Assembly (NCBI RefSeq): GCF_000764305.2 | Contig: NW_025930523.1 | Span: 62,001-126,000 of the forward strand | Reading direction: 5' to 3' | Length of the DNA stretch: 64,000 nucleotides | From: Hyalella azteca | Lineage: Eukaryota; Arthropoda; Malacostraca; Amphipoda; Hyalellidae | In this document: positions 32,670 through 48,072 of the stretch, piece by piece | Layout: each line of letters opens with the position of its first letter | Position numbering within the stretch: the first letter of the stretch is position 1 | Position numbers and translations under genes: made by a program | Notes under the pieces: model-generated | The model's input: the letters and a program-made list of their open reading frames with translations, nothing else | The model's database searches: none | Told to the model about the DNA's origin: nothing

Positions 32670-35600
32670 TCATGAGAGGTCAGTGGGGCGAAAAAACAGC
32701 GATTGTATTCTGGCATTGTCACTATACCTAAATACGGTGGCAAAGGTGCACTGGGATCTATAAAGCTCAGTGATGCATCTCCAGCTGACTCGCTTCCATA
32801 CACAGAGTTTGGCTAGTCCACTGGCACCATGTAAATTAGCCAGCACTGAACTTCATGTCCTTCCCTCGCACGACAAAGACAAATGGTTGCAGATCTCACC
32901 TGATAACGCGAGGAGCACCAGACACCCTGCAAATGATGTTCGACACGATACTGGTGCTGAGACAATAGATATGCAAGATCGTGCAAGGACCGAGAAATCA
33001 AAGTGCCCATCTTGCATCGGTATCTACTAAGATACATCTATCCTTATGGAACTATTTCCTTTTGAAGTAATGTTTTTCCAGTATGAATCGCCGTAGAGGT
33101 AAAAACGGTATAACTGAATAGGTGAGGAACATACTTTAGAGGAACTTTATAGTGGAGGAGCATGAACACCGAAGTACAAAATTATTCTAGAAATTACAGC
33201 TCTTAACTTAACAGAAAGCATTAAGCTCATACTTCATGAACTCAACGAAGACAAAACACTAAGAAGTAATATAAACTTGGAGCATGTCACACACGCAACA
33301 AAACGCGATCAACAGAACGCGCGAATTTTCCAGAATACATATATTTTATTTGTTCCTCCTAGGGGCAGGCCATCGTGAGAGCAACGATCAAGTGTTCGTG
33401 CGATTAAGAATAAAGGCTTTTATGATGACACGACTCTAGATTTGACACGCTTACATGCACGTCACGGGCCCTCGATCTGTCAGTCTTGCTATATAGCGCA
33501 GCCCGTCAAATACGCCCCTACTAATCGTCTCTAGTGTGAACACTGACCAATCTAGCGGCCAATTTGTTAATATTATGAACAATCAAGCGGCCTATTTTTT
33601 TATATTATTAGAATAAAAAATGAAGATGGTTACTTAATTTCAAACAAAATTTGTAGTAATTTCTGACTTCATGTCGATTAAAAACAAACTAAGATTCCTC
33701 GAATTTTTACACATGTATTTATGATGACGGTACTCGAGACGCTAGATACCTCGACCCTATATCGACTGGATGACTCAGACGCTGGGGCAAGTCTAGATTT
33801 CGAACCTTTCCGATAACGCAGATAATATAATGACTCTTAATCTCTACTCTAATTCATCTAGAGAACAGATACGTATGTAGAAACAAGTGTAACTAGATCT
33901 AGGAGCAACATCGTTAAGACAAAGATGAATCTAGATAAAAAACTCGTACAGATAACAAATATTTACTATGAAAACTATAGCTAATGAACACATATCACTA
34001 GGATAAATACAAGGTCGATGCCAGTCTTCGAACGAGTATTGATCACGCCGAGCGTAAGATTAGCGCCTGTTTAAGCCTCGTTACATGGTAACCGATGACA
34101 TTTCGAACGACTTGTTCTTTCATTTGTTGCTAATCTTTTATTGACGAAAACTTGAATTGTTAACACCAGTGTAATTAAGAGGTACTCGTAAGCTCTAATT
34201 GAACGATTTTTCAGTAGCATTAATCTTCATCGCACTTTAACTACAAAATCCAGAACTGGGTCTGTAGAAAAACATCACCTGAAAATAATGTGACGGCTTA
34301 TTAAACAAAAAAAGTATCCCGAAACTCATTTCTCTCATCAATCCTTCATTTAAATACATTTAAACACAATCCTCCATTTAAATCCTTCATCAAATAATTC
34401 ATTCATTTTGGTGATTTCAGCCGCTGCAGAATGCAAATTGATATCTTGGCAAGTACATCTCAGTCCATGGAATTAAAGCACATTTCACGGAATCGGATAA
34501 GTCGGCAACCTCCCACCGCGACACGTCCCGACGAGACGCGTATCAAACAACGTGCATTGTGATGCAGACGTCCATTATGGCGGGCGGCGGCCACGCAGTC
34601 GCATCTTCAGAACTGGATAATTGTCTTCGCTTGGTTCCGACGCTTGCAAACTCTCGAGCAATGCTGCGTGATGCAAGATTTATGTCAAGTTCGCGCATGC
34701 GCAGTAACGAATTGCGCACAAATGAGGCGAGCGTAGCATATGAGGTTGTGTGAGCTGCACGATTTCCATCCTTGATGTCGTATGACTCATGTGTGCGCAT
34801 CCAGCAGGTTTTCGACCATGCGTATCATAACTGGGTAGAGATATGACATTGTGAAGATATTTTTTACCGTTTCTTGCGGTTAATTAATTAGTTAAATTCG
34901 ACTTAAATCATGTTTAACTTTGACAGCAGCTAGCCGCTGCCTTGCCCAATTGAGTTTTAAGGTGGGCAGCCTCCATCAGAGGGTCGGCCAGTGCGGAAAC
35001 GATCAAAATTTACAATTATACAAGTAGACGACATCACGACAAGGTCTTCGTCAAAACTCAATCGCAAAAGTCAGCGACCATGCAGATACTACGACATTGA
35101 AGACGAGTATGAAGTTTGAACGTTTGATATTCCTAATTTATTGGAAATATGATGAAAAAATAATTTTAATTTGATGTATAGGAAACTATCAGCGTACAAG
35201 ACATATTGTAAGAGAATTTCTTTTTTATAACAGTTTTCAATAGCATTGGTAGGACTATGGGCAATAATCTAAGTAATGATAATGGTAGCTGTAATAATTA
35301 TGGTTTGTGGATTGATACTAATTGCACATAGTGAAAATATATAGTTGAATTGAAAGATAGGCGTCAGTAACAAGAAGATTATGTCTCGGCTCCCGTGTTG
35401 GTGCTGATCACTGCCGCGGCCTGAAAATGAAGGGCCGTGGATGGCATCAGGGTCGTTATTTTTACCTCTTAGCCTATGGACCACAAAAAGGGTAATATGC
35501 ATTGTTTACTGGGCTGGGAATACGGCTGCTCTCATGGGAGCATGCCATCCTGGATCAAAATATCCTGCATATCCCATTAATCATTCAACGAGTAAGGGAG

Positions 35601-38600
35601 GCAGAAGCCAAATTAAGAAACTCATTCAGATTGTGCTTTTACTGCTCAATTTGCAGACATTATTAATGGATTAGTATTACTTTGATCAGCAGCATTAAGT
35701 TCAAAGACTTTCATGACGTGCAGATAATTATAGACGAGCAAGAATAAATTGACCACGAAAGATGATGGCAAGCACAGAGTGACTCATGCAAAGCACCCTG
35801 ATTCTAGTGAACATTAAAAGATTTCATTGTTAAGCAAATCCTTAATAATTATAAATGTAATAAAAAAATTTGACGAAGATTGCTGCGCATAAAATAGGAT
35901 CGTGCTTTGAAAGACCGATTACTGTACGGAGTCACCACGAACGCATAATTTAAAAATGCCCACAACGAACAGCAAACTGAAAACTGCTGCATAATTTTCC
36001 TTAAAGATTCGCGCCACATAGCGCACTCGAGCTCGCAGTCCGACGCCTTGTCAAGATTTTGCGGCTAAGTTTTATGGGACAAGAAAGCTGAAGTGAGCAA
36101 TGCCCGATTCCATCACGCACGAGTCCTGTCGACACTTCGAAGAGATAGTGAAGCTCTTGTGAGGTCTAGACAAGAGACTCGAAGTTGCAGTTGTTGCGTC
36201 TGCCCAGGAATGTGTTACACGGACGTACGGAAATCGAGGCAGATCAGCGACAGCTTTGATTGAACGGTGAACAGATAACGGCGGCGAAGACGAAATGTGC
36301 GTCGGGGAATCGATGATACCATTAGATCTTTTTATATAATATGATTGATCGGTAAAGAGAAATAGACCATTGATAACAATAAATATATACAGGCATAGTA
36401 TTACGGGAAGTAATTGATCATCGTAAAATGGACCTCATCATTTTCATGTAAACATCAATTTAGAAGTTTATGGATAATAAATTGAGTATACGGATCCTTC
36501 GAAGATAAAACTTGAGCTGCAGTAGGGCAGGCTTCCCTTGTCTCGGCAATTTTGAATGTTTACATATGCGATCCGGATATGAAGCTTAAAATTATAACTG
36601 AATAATATTTGCATAAACAACACGAAATTGAAAAAAAAATATTCTTGTGCTGTTCGCATTGCTGACAAGTGTAGCTCCAAAGTATCCAATTATGTTTTCC
36701 CTGCTAGATTAAGATTATTACGAATTAAAGACAAACGTAAATTAATTGGCATCAATATTCTACAGAGGAAAATTTTCTCGCGCACCAACACAAAGTTTTT
36801 ATTCTTCGACTGAGTTGCGCTTTCGTCGAAATTACTTTGAAACTTGTTTGTTGATGCACTGCGTGTCTTAAATTATTTGTATAGACTCTGGCTAATTGCA
36901 ATCTGTAATGAAGCATCTAAAAGCTATCATCCTCATTAGCAACAACAAGGGATCTCGCTAATGATAGAGGATTTATTGTAATAATTCAAACGAGGCAATT
37001 TATCCATTATAAAATTTTCTTACATACCGCATCAAGAGAGGCTTCTTTGGCGGAAGCTTCGCGTGCCGCCGGCCATCACAAGGAGTGGGGACTGAAGGAT
37101 GCCCTCGAGAAGGCAATTTGTGCGTTGTAGGGACGTGATGATAACCTCCACTCAAGTCTCTTCATTAAATGTTAAACGACTTAACTCGTCCTCCATCTGC
37201 AGCACAGATGAAGTGGGCAAACAAAAACCGCAGCTCACACCGGGCAATCCATCACTGACTTCCAAGGAACTCACGAGACAGCAGAAGACTAATTTTGCTC
37301 GTCCATGGGACAGTTGCTACGATAGTCTACAAGTTCAAGTTTTTATAAATGGTATCAAAAGGAATAGACCTTTTGCCGTATAAGGAATGGAAGCGCCGTC
37401 TTCCGGGCGCTTAGAAGTTATGAGCCTAGCTGTTTTTAAAAAAACTGTGGGCTGCTCTTGCGGCTGAATATTTTGTTTCATGGTCATAAGCAACTCACGG
37501 TCACGACAAGACGTAACGACGAAGCCAAAAATGGTCAGAATCTGACGACTGCAGCGATGCAGAACATGTATGTAAGTTTGGGGCTACGACGACATGACAT
37601 CTACTAGCTAAAATGTGTTCAGGTTTGACACATAAAGCTTTAAAAAACAGCTACAAGAAAATAACTGGTTTGAGTTTCATCTCAACAACAAGTTGATAAA
37701 TATTCAACATGCCAAAAAAGTCCTGCAAATTGACATGACTGCAGATGACGGCAGATATACCGTCAACATGCATAATGTAAATATTCCAAGTTCGGGAAAT
37801 CGAACAATTAGCACTGAAAATGTAATTATGTTGGTTCATTTTTATGCCACTTACAAATTATTGTGGGTCGAAAAGCCATTTACGAAGAAAACTAAGCGTA
37901 AATAAAAATAAGCAAAATAATGTAGTCCATGATGGACCACCGAATTTCTTCAAATTTTTATTCCCGTTAGCTCAAACTTTCGAAAATGCATGATTTGCGC
38001 AAACAAAAGGAAAATCAAACCTGAAGCTTAGTAGCATTTCTCCAATTGTCTATTATACCAAGAAAGGCGTCATGACCGCAAAAGTGTGACCCTGGGTCTA
38101 GCCTATGACCCACGACCTGTACAGTCCCGATACAGAGCAGGTTGTAAACATGATACTACCTCGCTCGGGCAATACAAACCTCCATCAAACACAGGATATG
38201 GACGGCTATAAAGTCACACACCATTCAGGTAATGGATTGTTTTCGCACCAAATCTGCACGATCATTTGATCCGCAGCGCCTCACATGATGTCCGCATGAT
38301 GCTATCAGGGCCTCCAGACTTGCAAGCTATGGGCAGTAAACAGAGCTAGACGGAAGGCCTGAGCACTTGCTAGAGACAGAGTGTCGATGTCTGTTGAGTA
38401 GACAGTAACTGTAGAAGTAGATGAAGAGACGCCCATGAGGGTAGAAGCAGACTATCCGTATCCGCCCCTTCTTTAGGTATACGCCTTTACAGACCCCATC
38501 TATCATTCACAATAAGGAACCCACCATCTTAACTCGGCTACACCATCTGCCTTCTCTTATCTCAATTTATGGGCTTCCGATGCCTGCTCCAGGGTATATT

Positions 38601-40880
38601 GCTATTTGGATTGACAATTAAGTCCCCGCGTATGCAAGGGTGTGTATAATCTAAATGACCAGCGTTATCAGTCATAATCCACAACAGCATTGGAATTAAT
38701 TTGAACTACTTTATTACCACAATACAGTAGCTAACTTTGTACCAACTGAGGGCTTAAATCAAGCTCCAGCCTGAGGTACTCTATTCCCACAATTAACGAT
38801 ATATCACTTACTCTTCATGACAAATTCTCTCTGAAATTTTGAACTGCGCATGCTACTGCACCAGCGATCGATAAGAATAATTATGAAAATATCTAGTTTC
38901 AATTATTCAAATAATGAAAACATGACGAAAACCTGCAACGAGGCCGGTTACCACGAAAAAATTGTCCATGTACCACGTTGCCAGTTCAGTGCAGGTAAAG
39001 AGTAAGCACAAGGGAGGGAAATGTAGCAGCCGTACGGCTGCCACGTCATTCAGTGATACAAATGATGCTACGTCTCATGATTCGTGCACTTGATAGCGTA
39101 TAATAACTACACAGTGCATGCCATTGCCACTGCATGCCACATAAGATGTCTGGCATGTGGGAGGAAAGTCTTGGTCTTAACTATATTCGTATTTATGATG
39201 AAGCGTAATTGTTCAACTAATAATAAAAGTCGAACCTATAGCAAACGTGTTGGAAGAAAAATGCTCAGTATTTGTATTAAAAGTTGAACACTCGTGAGAT
39301 CAATAGTTCAAAAAATTTTGAATCTCGGGAGATTGAACGTAATAGTTTCATTAAATCTTCCCAATCTTTCCTTCGTAGCTCATTCTTGGAGAAGCGGAGC
39401 GATTTGAATCGCCATGTTATACGTCATTGGCACAAAGAAAATAATTTGCCCCCTGTTAATTACTGCATTAATTTACAAAAAAATTGTTTATCGGTGAGGA
39501 ATTTTTAGACACAAGTTCCAGGGCGGTAGCCGTGGAAGCGCAGGGCAAGCCGGGGCTATCTTTGTACCTGAGGAAACAGCCCCTCTGGGCTCATCAGGTC
39601 AATCGGGGAAGGGACACGGACAGGGGTAAAGGAAAGGTCAAACACATGGATAAATGCAAAGAAATAGGTCTGGAATAAGCAAGAGGACGAATGACATCAG
39701 GGACAATAGCTAGTTATAGAAAAAAGAAAGATTAATAAAATGAGCTTAAAGCGGATAATGACGTGGGGACATCCGTAATCCGCTGAATAATGTAAAATTT
39801 TTTCACCTTTGTTCTACGGATAACCAAATGAAAATACATACTGTTATATCGAATAAAAATAAAGCTTGCAGACTAATGCAGCGTACGATGCACACCTTCT
39901 GTTATAAGAATCAAAGATGGTATCATAGAGCGCATGTTAACATGCAAAAGCATGACTCGGGTACATGCAGCCTCTTTGTCGGCCTTGGTTAAAGCGTGAC
40001 TTTGCGAAACATTACGGAACAAAATAGAAACATTTATTTCGCCGCCGTTGCACCAATACAGTCATTAAAGGTAAGCTGGTTTTAACGCTCGTAATTAAGT
40101 CAGAGCAAACCTAATGAGAGTTGTACGCGGGAGCAGGACTAGGTAAGTCGTGCCTCCGATGAGCCGTAATAAGAGAGGAGCAAGGATGAGCTCCGTTAAA
40201 GAGCCACCTCAATAAGCCCCAAGAATTCAGTTGAATGCCTTGGATAAAAAACATGAGGTTTTTTCTCAAGCACTGCACGTCGTGAAGATAGGGCGGGGTA
40301 CACCAAGCAAAGTAGCACGGAGATCGTGCCGATAAGAACTGCACAAAGAAGATATGGTGTCGGTCTGCTCGCCGTTTAATAAATAAGAAAGCTAGACACT
40401 TAATTCTGGCTTCTACAAATACGTGGGCAATAAAGGCTGAAGATATTATAACAAGAATAAACTTACACAACCACACAAACCGAACAAGGCAGTCCATAAT
40501 TGAGCCTGAGAAATAAGAGTGTGGTTGGGAGACCGGCTCCTTAATTTATAAACACAACTCACTGCATTGCTCCTATTTACAAACGGCAAATCTCAAAGCA
40601 ACGTCTGCGGAGTAACATTCAGATTTTATTCAGGAGTAAAGCCGAATATGCGTAGCAAAGTAACCGTCCAGTGCTCACATGTCAATGAGCGATATCAGCC
40701 TCAATACTTTAAATTCGTTGTTATAATTGATTTATATTGAGATAATCACTCGCAGCTGGTGAAATTTTTACTCCAGCATTCAATAGGCTAATAGCTTATC
40801 AAACTTGCATTGAGACCTACAACCCAATGGGAAAAATATAAATTATTAAGGTGCCCAGTTGGTCGAACTTTTATCAAATC
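32670..40880. other. Long stretch without a supported gene
   Basis: Mostly AT-rich single-copy-looking DNA. Short open frames occur at 34543-34800 (minus), 37099-37383 (plus, 94 codons), 37693-37905 (plus) and 40111-40497 (minus, 128 codons with a hydrophobic N terminus). None shows a domain, codon bias or convincing splice sites. A perfect 16-bp palindrome (GCAGCCGTACGGCTGC) lies at 39026-39041. No RNA gene found. Confidence 0.45.
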
Positions 40881-40883
40881 GTA

Positions 40884-41082
40884 TGGCGTTATGTGTATGG
40901 CGGTATGTATATGGCAGTATGTATATGGCAGCATTTACCTGGCAGTATCTATATGACAGTATATATGGCAGTATATATGGCAGTATATATGGCAGTATGT
41001 ATATGGCAGTATGTATATATGGCAGTATGTATATATGGCAGTATGTATATGGTAGTATGTACATGGCACTATGTACATGGCA
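40884..41082. repeat. Minisatellite of about 12 bp (tatatggcagta)
   Basis: About 15 imperfect units of tatatggcagta/tgtatatggcag. The unit length makes false open frames on both strands (YMAVYMAV and YILPYILPY). Outer units drift to tacatggcacta. Confidence 0.95.
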
Positions 41083-44000
41083 TCAACTTAGCTGGTAAAC
41101 CATACATCGAGGTTTTGAAATCAATTGGGCAAACGTATATTGAAGCTACTCAGTGTGTAGGCTATTTTTAATCTATAAAATATGTTGCAATAAGCTGAAA
41201 AACTTCAATGCAATATGCTGATGAAGCAAGTGCGACAACATAGGCCAGCTGGCAAGTATCTTGTAGCAGGAAATTAGCAACACAGAATTTGTCTAGATGA
41301 ACACCGTAAAATCGAACTGAAGAAAGCATAAAAAGTTTGTTGCATCTATAGCTATAACTACATAAATAATTAATCATTATCCGCTTTGCGAAATTAATTT
41401 TTTGAAATAGCTTAAAGAACATCTATGAAGCTAGCTTGTTTGGAGATTTTTTTATTAATCGCCCTATTCCTTTTTAGCATTTAATTCATGTTTGTCACTA
41501 ATTTAATTATAAAATTAAGGAGTAAAACTGGCAGCGACGGCCAAATTTCTTTTTCTTTTCAAGGAGCGATCAGGGAACCGTGGAGTTTTTATTAAGGTTC
41601 TCTTTCAATAAGAGGTAAGAACTCTGAGAAAATAGCTGAAATACGGTGCAAAGGTAAGATTTTTCGACATTTATTAATGAAACGACTCGGATGCCATGCG
41701 GTATGTACTAACGTAATGATACGATCGAAACGCAAGCGTTAAAACAATATTCCAGCAGATTAAATAAACGTCCAATAACGCCTAAGAGTAGACGATCAAC
41801 AAATTAAAATAATAAGTGGAGATTATTAAGCATAAAAACCCTCTTGTTAAATTGGAGCAAGAAGTGGACATTATTAAGCGTTAAATGGACCGCTAACAAA
41901 AATGGATTATTAAGGGTGGTTATTTGTAGGCGTAATATGAACTTTCTTACAAACTAAACACAAGAAAAACTAAAACTGAAAGAACCAACAATGAAACCTA
42001 CACGATGCAGCCAAAGCTACTTAAATGTCAAAAGGCCAAAAAATAATTACAGCGAATGTGAATTTTTCTCTCGCCGCACACACCGGGCATTCCATGGACC
42101 GATGTGAGGTAGCCAGGCTACGGCGGTTCGGGGGGTATTTACATTACGCCTGACACAAATTATAGACCATAAGAACCTAAGTTGTCCAATTATCTGCTTC
42201 CAGTTCAACCACATCAAGAACTTACTGAACTTATAAAGCGTTTAGCGAACACTGCAAGGCGAAGATATTATTTATAAGACCTGCAACGCTTTATTGATTC
42301 CCATACTCTAGTTCAATCACCGGTTAATTCTACTCAGCTGCATTCTTGTGTACTTGGAAGCTCAGCTCGTTTCAGGTGGTAGTCTTGTACTTGCTGGTAA
42401 TCGTACTGCCTCTTGAAAAATCTTGATTTGTTAGCGTTAAATAAAGAAAATCATTTAATAGATATAGTACTATATACTCTCTACCATACAGTAATTGATA
42501 TTTATATATCCAATTTACTAATTTCGTACATAAGTCAACCCAAATTTCGCTACTCAATGCGTCTTTAACTTGAAAATGAATGTTGTACATTTAAAACGTC
42601 GTTCAATATTAAAGATGTCTATCGGTAATTTAATTTTAAATCTTCCAACACCTACGAAGAATTTGGTACGGCTTATTGAAAAAACTAACAAGAAGCTAAT
42701 AAGTAAAACTAATTCTCTGGTCTTTAACAAAACTTGCTTAAAAGAAGAAATCCTGTCAGCTTACACTAATTGATATGTATATATTAATTATTATACGGTT
42801 ATTATTCATCACAGTCATCATTCAGAAAAAAATAGCATGAATATTATCACAGAGCCAATTTACATGATGATATCGAATGACCGCATTGCTATAAAAATTG
42901 AGCTTATTATCCACTAGTGAGTAGATTATCGTATTGCTTGAGCGTTACTTACCGTACAATTAATTTACTACTAGGCCGTCGTTACTTCGGTCAATCTCAA
43001 AAAAGAATAACATTTGTCGCACTTATCTCTGAATTTAATTGCGATACATTTCACACTGCAGGGAACAGTGGCGCATTAAAAATTAATTTTAAATAATTAT
43101 AAATTCTAACTCGTAAAATTTTAAGGCGTAACTTAATTCAAGACTCGGCCAAAACATTTTGTTTGTCATACCCACCTGAAAATTATGGTCGATTTATGCG
43201 TGACCAATGTATGGCCATTGGTCTTTCGGCACCGATTCCTCTATATTTGGCAACGATGCGTCACCATCAGGGGCAGCGGTCAGCGTCGGAGTTGAGTTTT
43301 GAGCAAGTCAGCGTCTCGAGATGTTATCACAAGCAAAGCCTTAACCGACGACGTCTCGATCCTGCGATGCCAGTGCCATGTACCGCTCAATATCGCCACC
43401 AAATGATCCCAAATGAATGATGCAAATGATGATCCCGGATCAGAAATGCCACGCTTCATGATACTGGTGATCATGGGTGAAATTTTAATCATGCTTTCTC
43501 TTCACAGAGTTTCAAAAGGGAAATTTGAACAACGGAACGTGGAGCCTGTCACATGACGGGCATGGCATGGCAGGAATCACTGCCAAGACATTTTAAAATA
43601 TTTCACGAGGTTTTTCAGTCCCATTTGATCTTTAATATTTTTCACTAATAGTTCAAATATTTTCTGATGTTAAAATCTGCACAAATATCCCGTATTATTT
43701 CGAAATACGTTTCGCGCTTCAAATCGAAAGGTTGAATTCAGTCTCAAAAAATCTGTCAAAAAAACAAATAAATTCACGTATCACTGCCGTTTAGAACAAC
43801 AAATAGAGACCTAAACACCGGCCGATGACTAGTATAAGATCATCTGTTTGATCTGAGGTTTGTAATAATAAGCTAGCTCGCGTGTTCACACGCAGTCATG
43901 GCGTGCGTGTATGTCGTCGATCGCGCGAAGCTGAAGCTTTTAACACGCCTCGGAAGAACATTAGCGCAACGCTCCGGCAGCGCAGCAGCATATGCGCACG

Positions 44001-44100
44001 TTCGACTCCTTGTTCGGACTGAAATCTGGCCATGGAACATCAGGGGTAACAAGAGACTGAAGATCCTATATACGCTCCTACACACAGACAACTACTAAAA
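41083..44100. other. No supported gene
   Basis: AT-rich DNA. Around 41810-41935 the motif ggattattaag recurs irregularly. A GC-richer patch at about 43870-44050 has a 66-codon plus-strand frame without recognisable motifs. Confidence 0.45.
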
Positions 44101-44129
44101 GACGTCCATTCTACTGACGGTCAACGAAA

Positions 44130-44470
44130 AATCTGGTCGGTTGTACAGGACCAAAAAAAAATTTTGGTTTTTCCAATATCTAACGAAAAAGTTTTGGCTA
44201 TCAAGGACTAACAAAAGGTTTCAGTTGTACTAACTAACGATACGGTTTTGGTTGAACGAGTTAGAAAGGATTTATTTGGACCAACGCGATTCTTAGTCTT
44301 AGTTTGAAAAGGTCTTACTTGTATTGGACTAAGGAAAAAAATTGGCTGTGCCAGAATAAAGATATGTTCAAGATTATCCAAGATAAACAAAAAGATTTTT
44401 GTTGTACCTGACTAACGAAATGGTTATGGTTGTAAAAGAACAATGAAAATTTTTAGTTGTACCAGACTAA
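44130..44470. repeat. Highly degenerate minisatellite (gactaacgaaaaggtttt-ggttgtac)
   Basis: About ten diverged copies of a roughly 30-34-base unit combining gactaacgaaaaggtt and ttggttgtacc, with one more remnant near 44598-44640. It looks like an old, decaying array. A small inverted repeat of ctctcgtg/cacgagag type lies just after it (44510-44575). Confidence 0.6.
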
Positions 44471-44659
44471 TGAAAAGGTCTCTAATTCATGAGAGACTAG
44501 TTTGGTTCGCTCTCGTGGTGGCGGTCTCTCAACTCTTCATCGATAGTCAACACGATGGTCTCATCACGAGAGAGTGAAAGAGGGTTGACCATAATGGTTT
44601 GGTTGCATAAAACTAACAGATAAAATTTGGTTGTGAGGATCACTGACTAAAAAAGTTAT

Positions 44660-47600
44660 GTTTCACCGACCACTGTAAACAGTTAACAAAGAGTTGCACT
44701 GACAATCGCTGAAGACTTTTCGTTCATAGCGACGAATAGCCCACGGCCGCTACGAGCGCGTATCAAATTAGTGAAGATGGGTCAGATTTAATGCACGAAA
44801 TATATAAGGAGAGCTTCGAAAGATTCTAGAGATCCACTAATAAAAACCATCAATGGAAATTCGACGATCGCAGAACATTGCATCATTTCCTTCTGTCAAG
44901 AAACATTGCTATCGAACCTGACATTTTCAGCAATAACAAAAATGTATTACACAAACAGCGGAGGCAACCAATGAATACAAAGACTCGCATAAAAAAAGAT
45001 TCAACCGTACGTCAACACCAACCGGCTGACAAAATTGCAATTAAAATGAGTATGAGGAAGTGAGATGCAGCCGCCATACGCATCACATTAGACCGAGACA
45101 AAAGATTTGGGCAACGATAATTCGAGAGGCGTCGAGCAAGAAGCTGCATCAGGCAGGGCAACCGGATTGCCAATGCAGGAGGCTTTTGTCTAGCCACTCT
45201 CGAGCAATCTTCATAAAATCAGACAAGAATAAAGATTCAATTTTGATACGAGGATTATCTGAATAAATTTGTAATTAATTTCATCGCTGAGAAAGATTTC
45301 AATTTGCAATTTTATATAGTAAACGAAGAAGAACTTCAACAATTCAGTCCCTATATCAAGGGATTCGTGTGTTGTGAGGTTAGCAATCACTTAATTGGCA
45401 TCTCGCGGCAAGCTTCAGGATCAGAAGCAACCGAAAGCCAGTACCAATACAAGAAGCGGCCCTACACCAAGAAGATTGCAGTTCCCACAGCTTTAATTGA
45501 ATGCCCCGTGACGTCTCGTACAATAAAGGACTCAAATCTACATATTCTACACTGGTAATCTTAACCATCGAAAGCTTTTCTTGAGGCGGCGAGCAATAGG
45601 CGAACAAATCTCGTGCGCAGCATGCACTGAGCGCCATCACTCGCAGACAATAGGCTATTGAACGCGCTTGATTTCTTTACAAATGAGAGCGACGCGGTGG
45701 CGCTGTCTTATAAACCCTTTGATTTACCCAACCCGCGGTAACTATGATTGATAAGGCCTTGCCGCTCAACAAATAACATCAAATAAGGTGATTCAAGAAA
45801 TAGCAGATTGTAGTCCACGAATAAAAATAAACTCGTTACAGGCACACACAATCTATGAAATCTACACCGTAGATGAAAATGTGTATGTAGTGGAATGAAA
45901 CAAGGTTATGGAGCTAAGAATGTTGATTGCTACGCCACAAAATCGACACGACTCTTCTCACCGCCAGACAATCAAGGCAGCGTGTGGTACCGTTGCTTTT
46001 AAGCGCTGATTTATGCCCTGCCCACCCATTTTTGGAGACCCGTTCCTATATGAGAAGCATCTAATGTCCTGCGGATCACGCAGCGTATCTGATGACGCCG
46101 TACCCTTACACTCGTATGCCCCTGCTTGTTACAAGCGAACTGAACTACAACACTTGTCAGGATTTTCCGATCTTGAATTAATTACTTTAAAAATCTCAGA
46201 ACATTTATCGTGACTGTGGGTACATTCGAAAAATGAATAAGTTTGTCTGGATGGGAAAAGCATGAAGCGAAAACTAAAGCAATAAAATTGGCGGCATCCA
46301 GAGAGAGACCTTATAGCAGGAGGGTTTCGTTACACTCCACATATATGGAGTGCCACGCATCCGGCTCCCTCCAGCTCTCCGTCCATCTAGTGTTTAGTTT
46401 TGCTCGCACGCACCCAGTCTCACTTAGTTAAATATTCCACCGGTAACGATAGAGAATGGCTTCTTAATAGAGGCTTATCATGCATGACGAGCGCGCACCT
46501 CTACATGGAGCGTCGGAAATATATTTGCAAACTGCACCTGCCGACGGCGCAATGGACGCTGACGCCAGCACGCGGGTCCGGTCGTACGTGCGGTCCAGAC
46601 TGAGGTCTAAGACTCAAATGTACTTACGGTGGTCGTAAGTCCGCGAGTCATTGAAAGTCAGGTTCTGTGTAATTAATTAGACAAGTTCTTTCTGAACACA
46701 ACAATACTTGCGGTGCTCGTAGGTCCCAAAGCGAGTGGAAAATCGGATTCTGCGTCATTAATTATAGAAATTCCATCTTGATGCAAACAGTTATAGGCGG
46801 TAAATTGTATGTGACGTCGTCATATTTAACCGACGGTTCTGCATAAAATATTTCAAATAATACAGTTGGAGTGAGCACCGACGAATCATAAGAAATGAGG
46901 AGTTCAAAATATTGATGTGTTAAATCACTCATGATTCTTTCAAGTGAACTATGACCATTCATTATCGAGTTCTTAATCCTGTAGCTTATTACATGTGCTG
47001 TGACTCATCATAGGAGAAAGAATTTGATCGTTCATTAAGATATTCTAGTCAATCGATCAACAAAAAATCATGGAATATAACCATAAATTATTCTTAAATT
47101 TATATAATGAATCATACCGGAGAAGCTCAGAAGCAAAATAAATATTTCCCCCTTAAATAGGGCTTTTTTGAAACATGACATCTGAAAAAAATTAAAGGTT
47201 TAAAGATTATCCTTCAGTTTCCATGCAACCAAGAAAACATCGAGACAGAATAATTTAGAGTTTCGCCTTGGAGGCTGTCATTGGAGGACCAAAAAGATCC
47301 GAGTGTCCCCCACTGACCCACTAGGAAAGCTATTGGCGTCTATTTCAGAACGCTTCTGAATGGGACAGGCCGATCCAGATGTCCTGCGATATTGTCCTAA
47401 TAAAGCTGACTCTGCCTTAAATTCAAAGGACATGTAAAGAAACTGGGGCAGTCGATAGAGCCTGAGTAATTCGAAGGTCCTGACTTATAAGGCGTCGCTT
47501 TAAAGGAAGTCAATCTTGGGTCCCATTGACAAGCCTTGCGATAAGCACACACCGCTTGCTCTTTATTTCATGTGGCATCTCACGGGAGAAAGAAAGTAGC

Positions 47601-48070
47601 TTTCAAGTGAAGCACCATTACACCGGCCTGAGCTAAACCTGAAGAGCCTCCGCCGCAAAATTGATGGCAATCACCAGCCATTGAAGCCTGATGAAGGCGG
47701 CAAACAAATCCTCGGACTCGTGATACAAGCAATCAGCCGCGCCGCGGCATACTCCAGTAACGTTATCAGGCCGTTGGCAAACACATTAGATCGTACTTCG
47801 GTATAGTAACACCTCGCCAATGAAAAGGTTCCAGACTTTCAGACAGCAACCACTGCCGGCGAGAGTGATGCCGAGTAAATAATGGGGACCTTGACACGGA
47901 AACGCTGAAGTCTCAGAGGGATACAACTGCAAGTACGAGGAAAACGTAAGTTAACTACACAAAAACAATCAATCCCGAGGACTGAAGACATAAAAACAGG
48001 CCCAACATTGCAGGCAGTAAGTATTATATATTACGATTACAACTCGGCGTAGTAAATGTCCAGTTCAAAA
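44660..48070. other. No supported gene; small old tandem duplication
   Basis: Contains an 84-codon plus-strand frame at 45304-45558 with no motifs and a diverged tandem duplication of about 86 bases at 46623-46770 (cttacggtggtcgtaagt against cttgcggtgctcgtaggt, each ending in attaatta). Nothing else recognised. Confidence 0.4.
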
Positions 48071-48072
48071 TA

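Noticed and set aside
40111..40497. 128-codon minus-strand frame with a signal-peptide-like start
   Set aside because: I tested it as the FRAS1 first exon. Its nearest donor is in the wrong phase, and exon 1 at 20770 fits better. The rest of the frame looks random.
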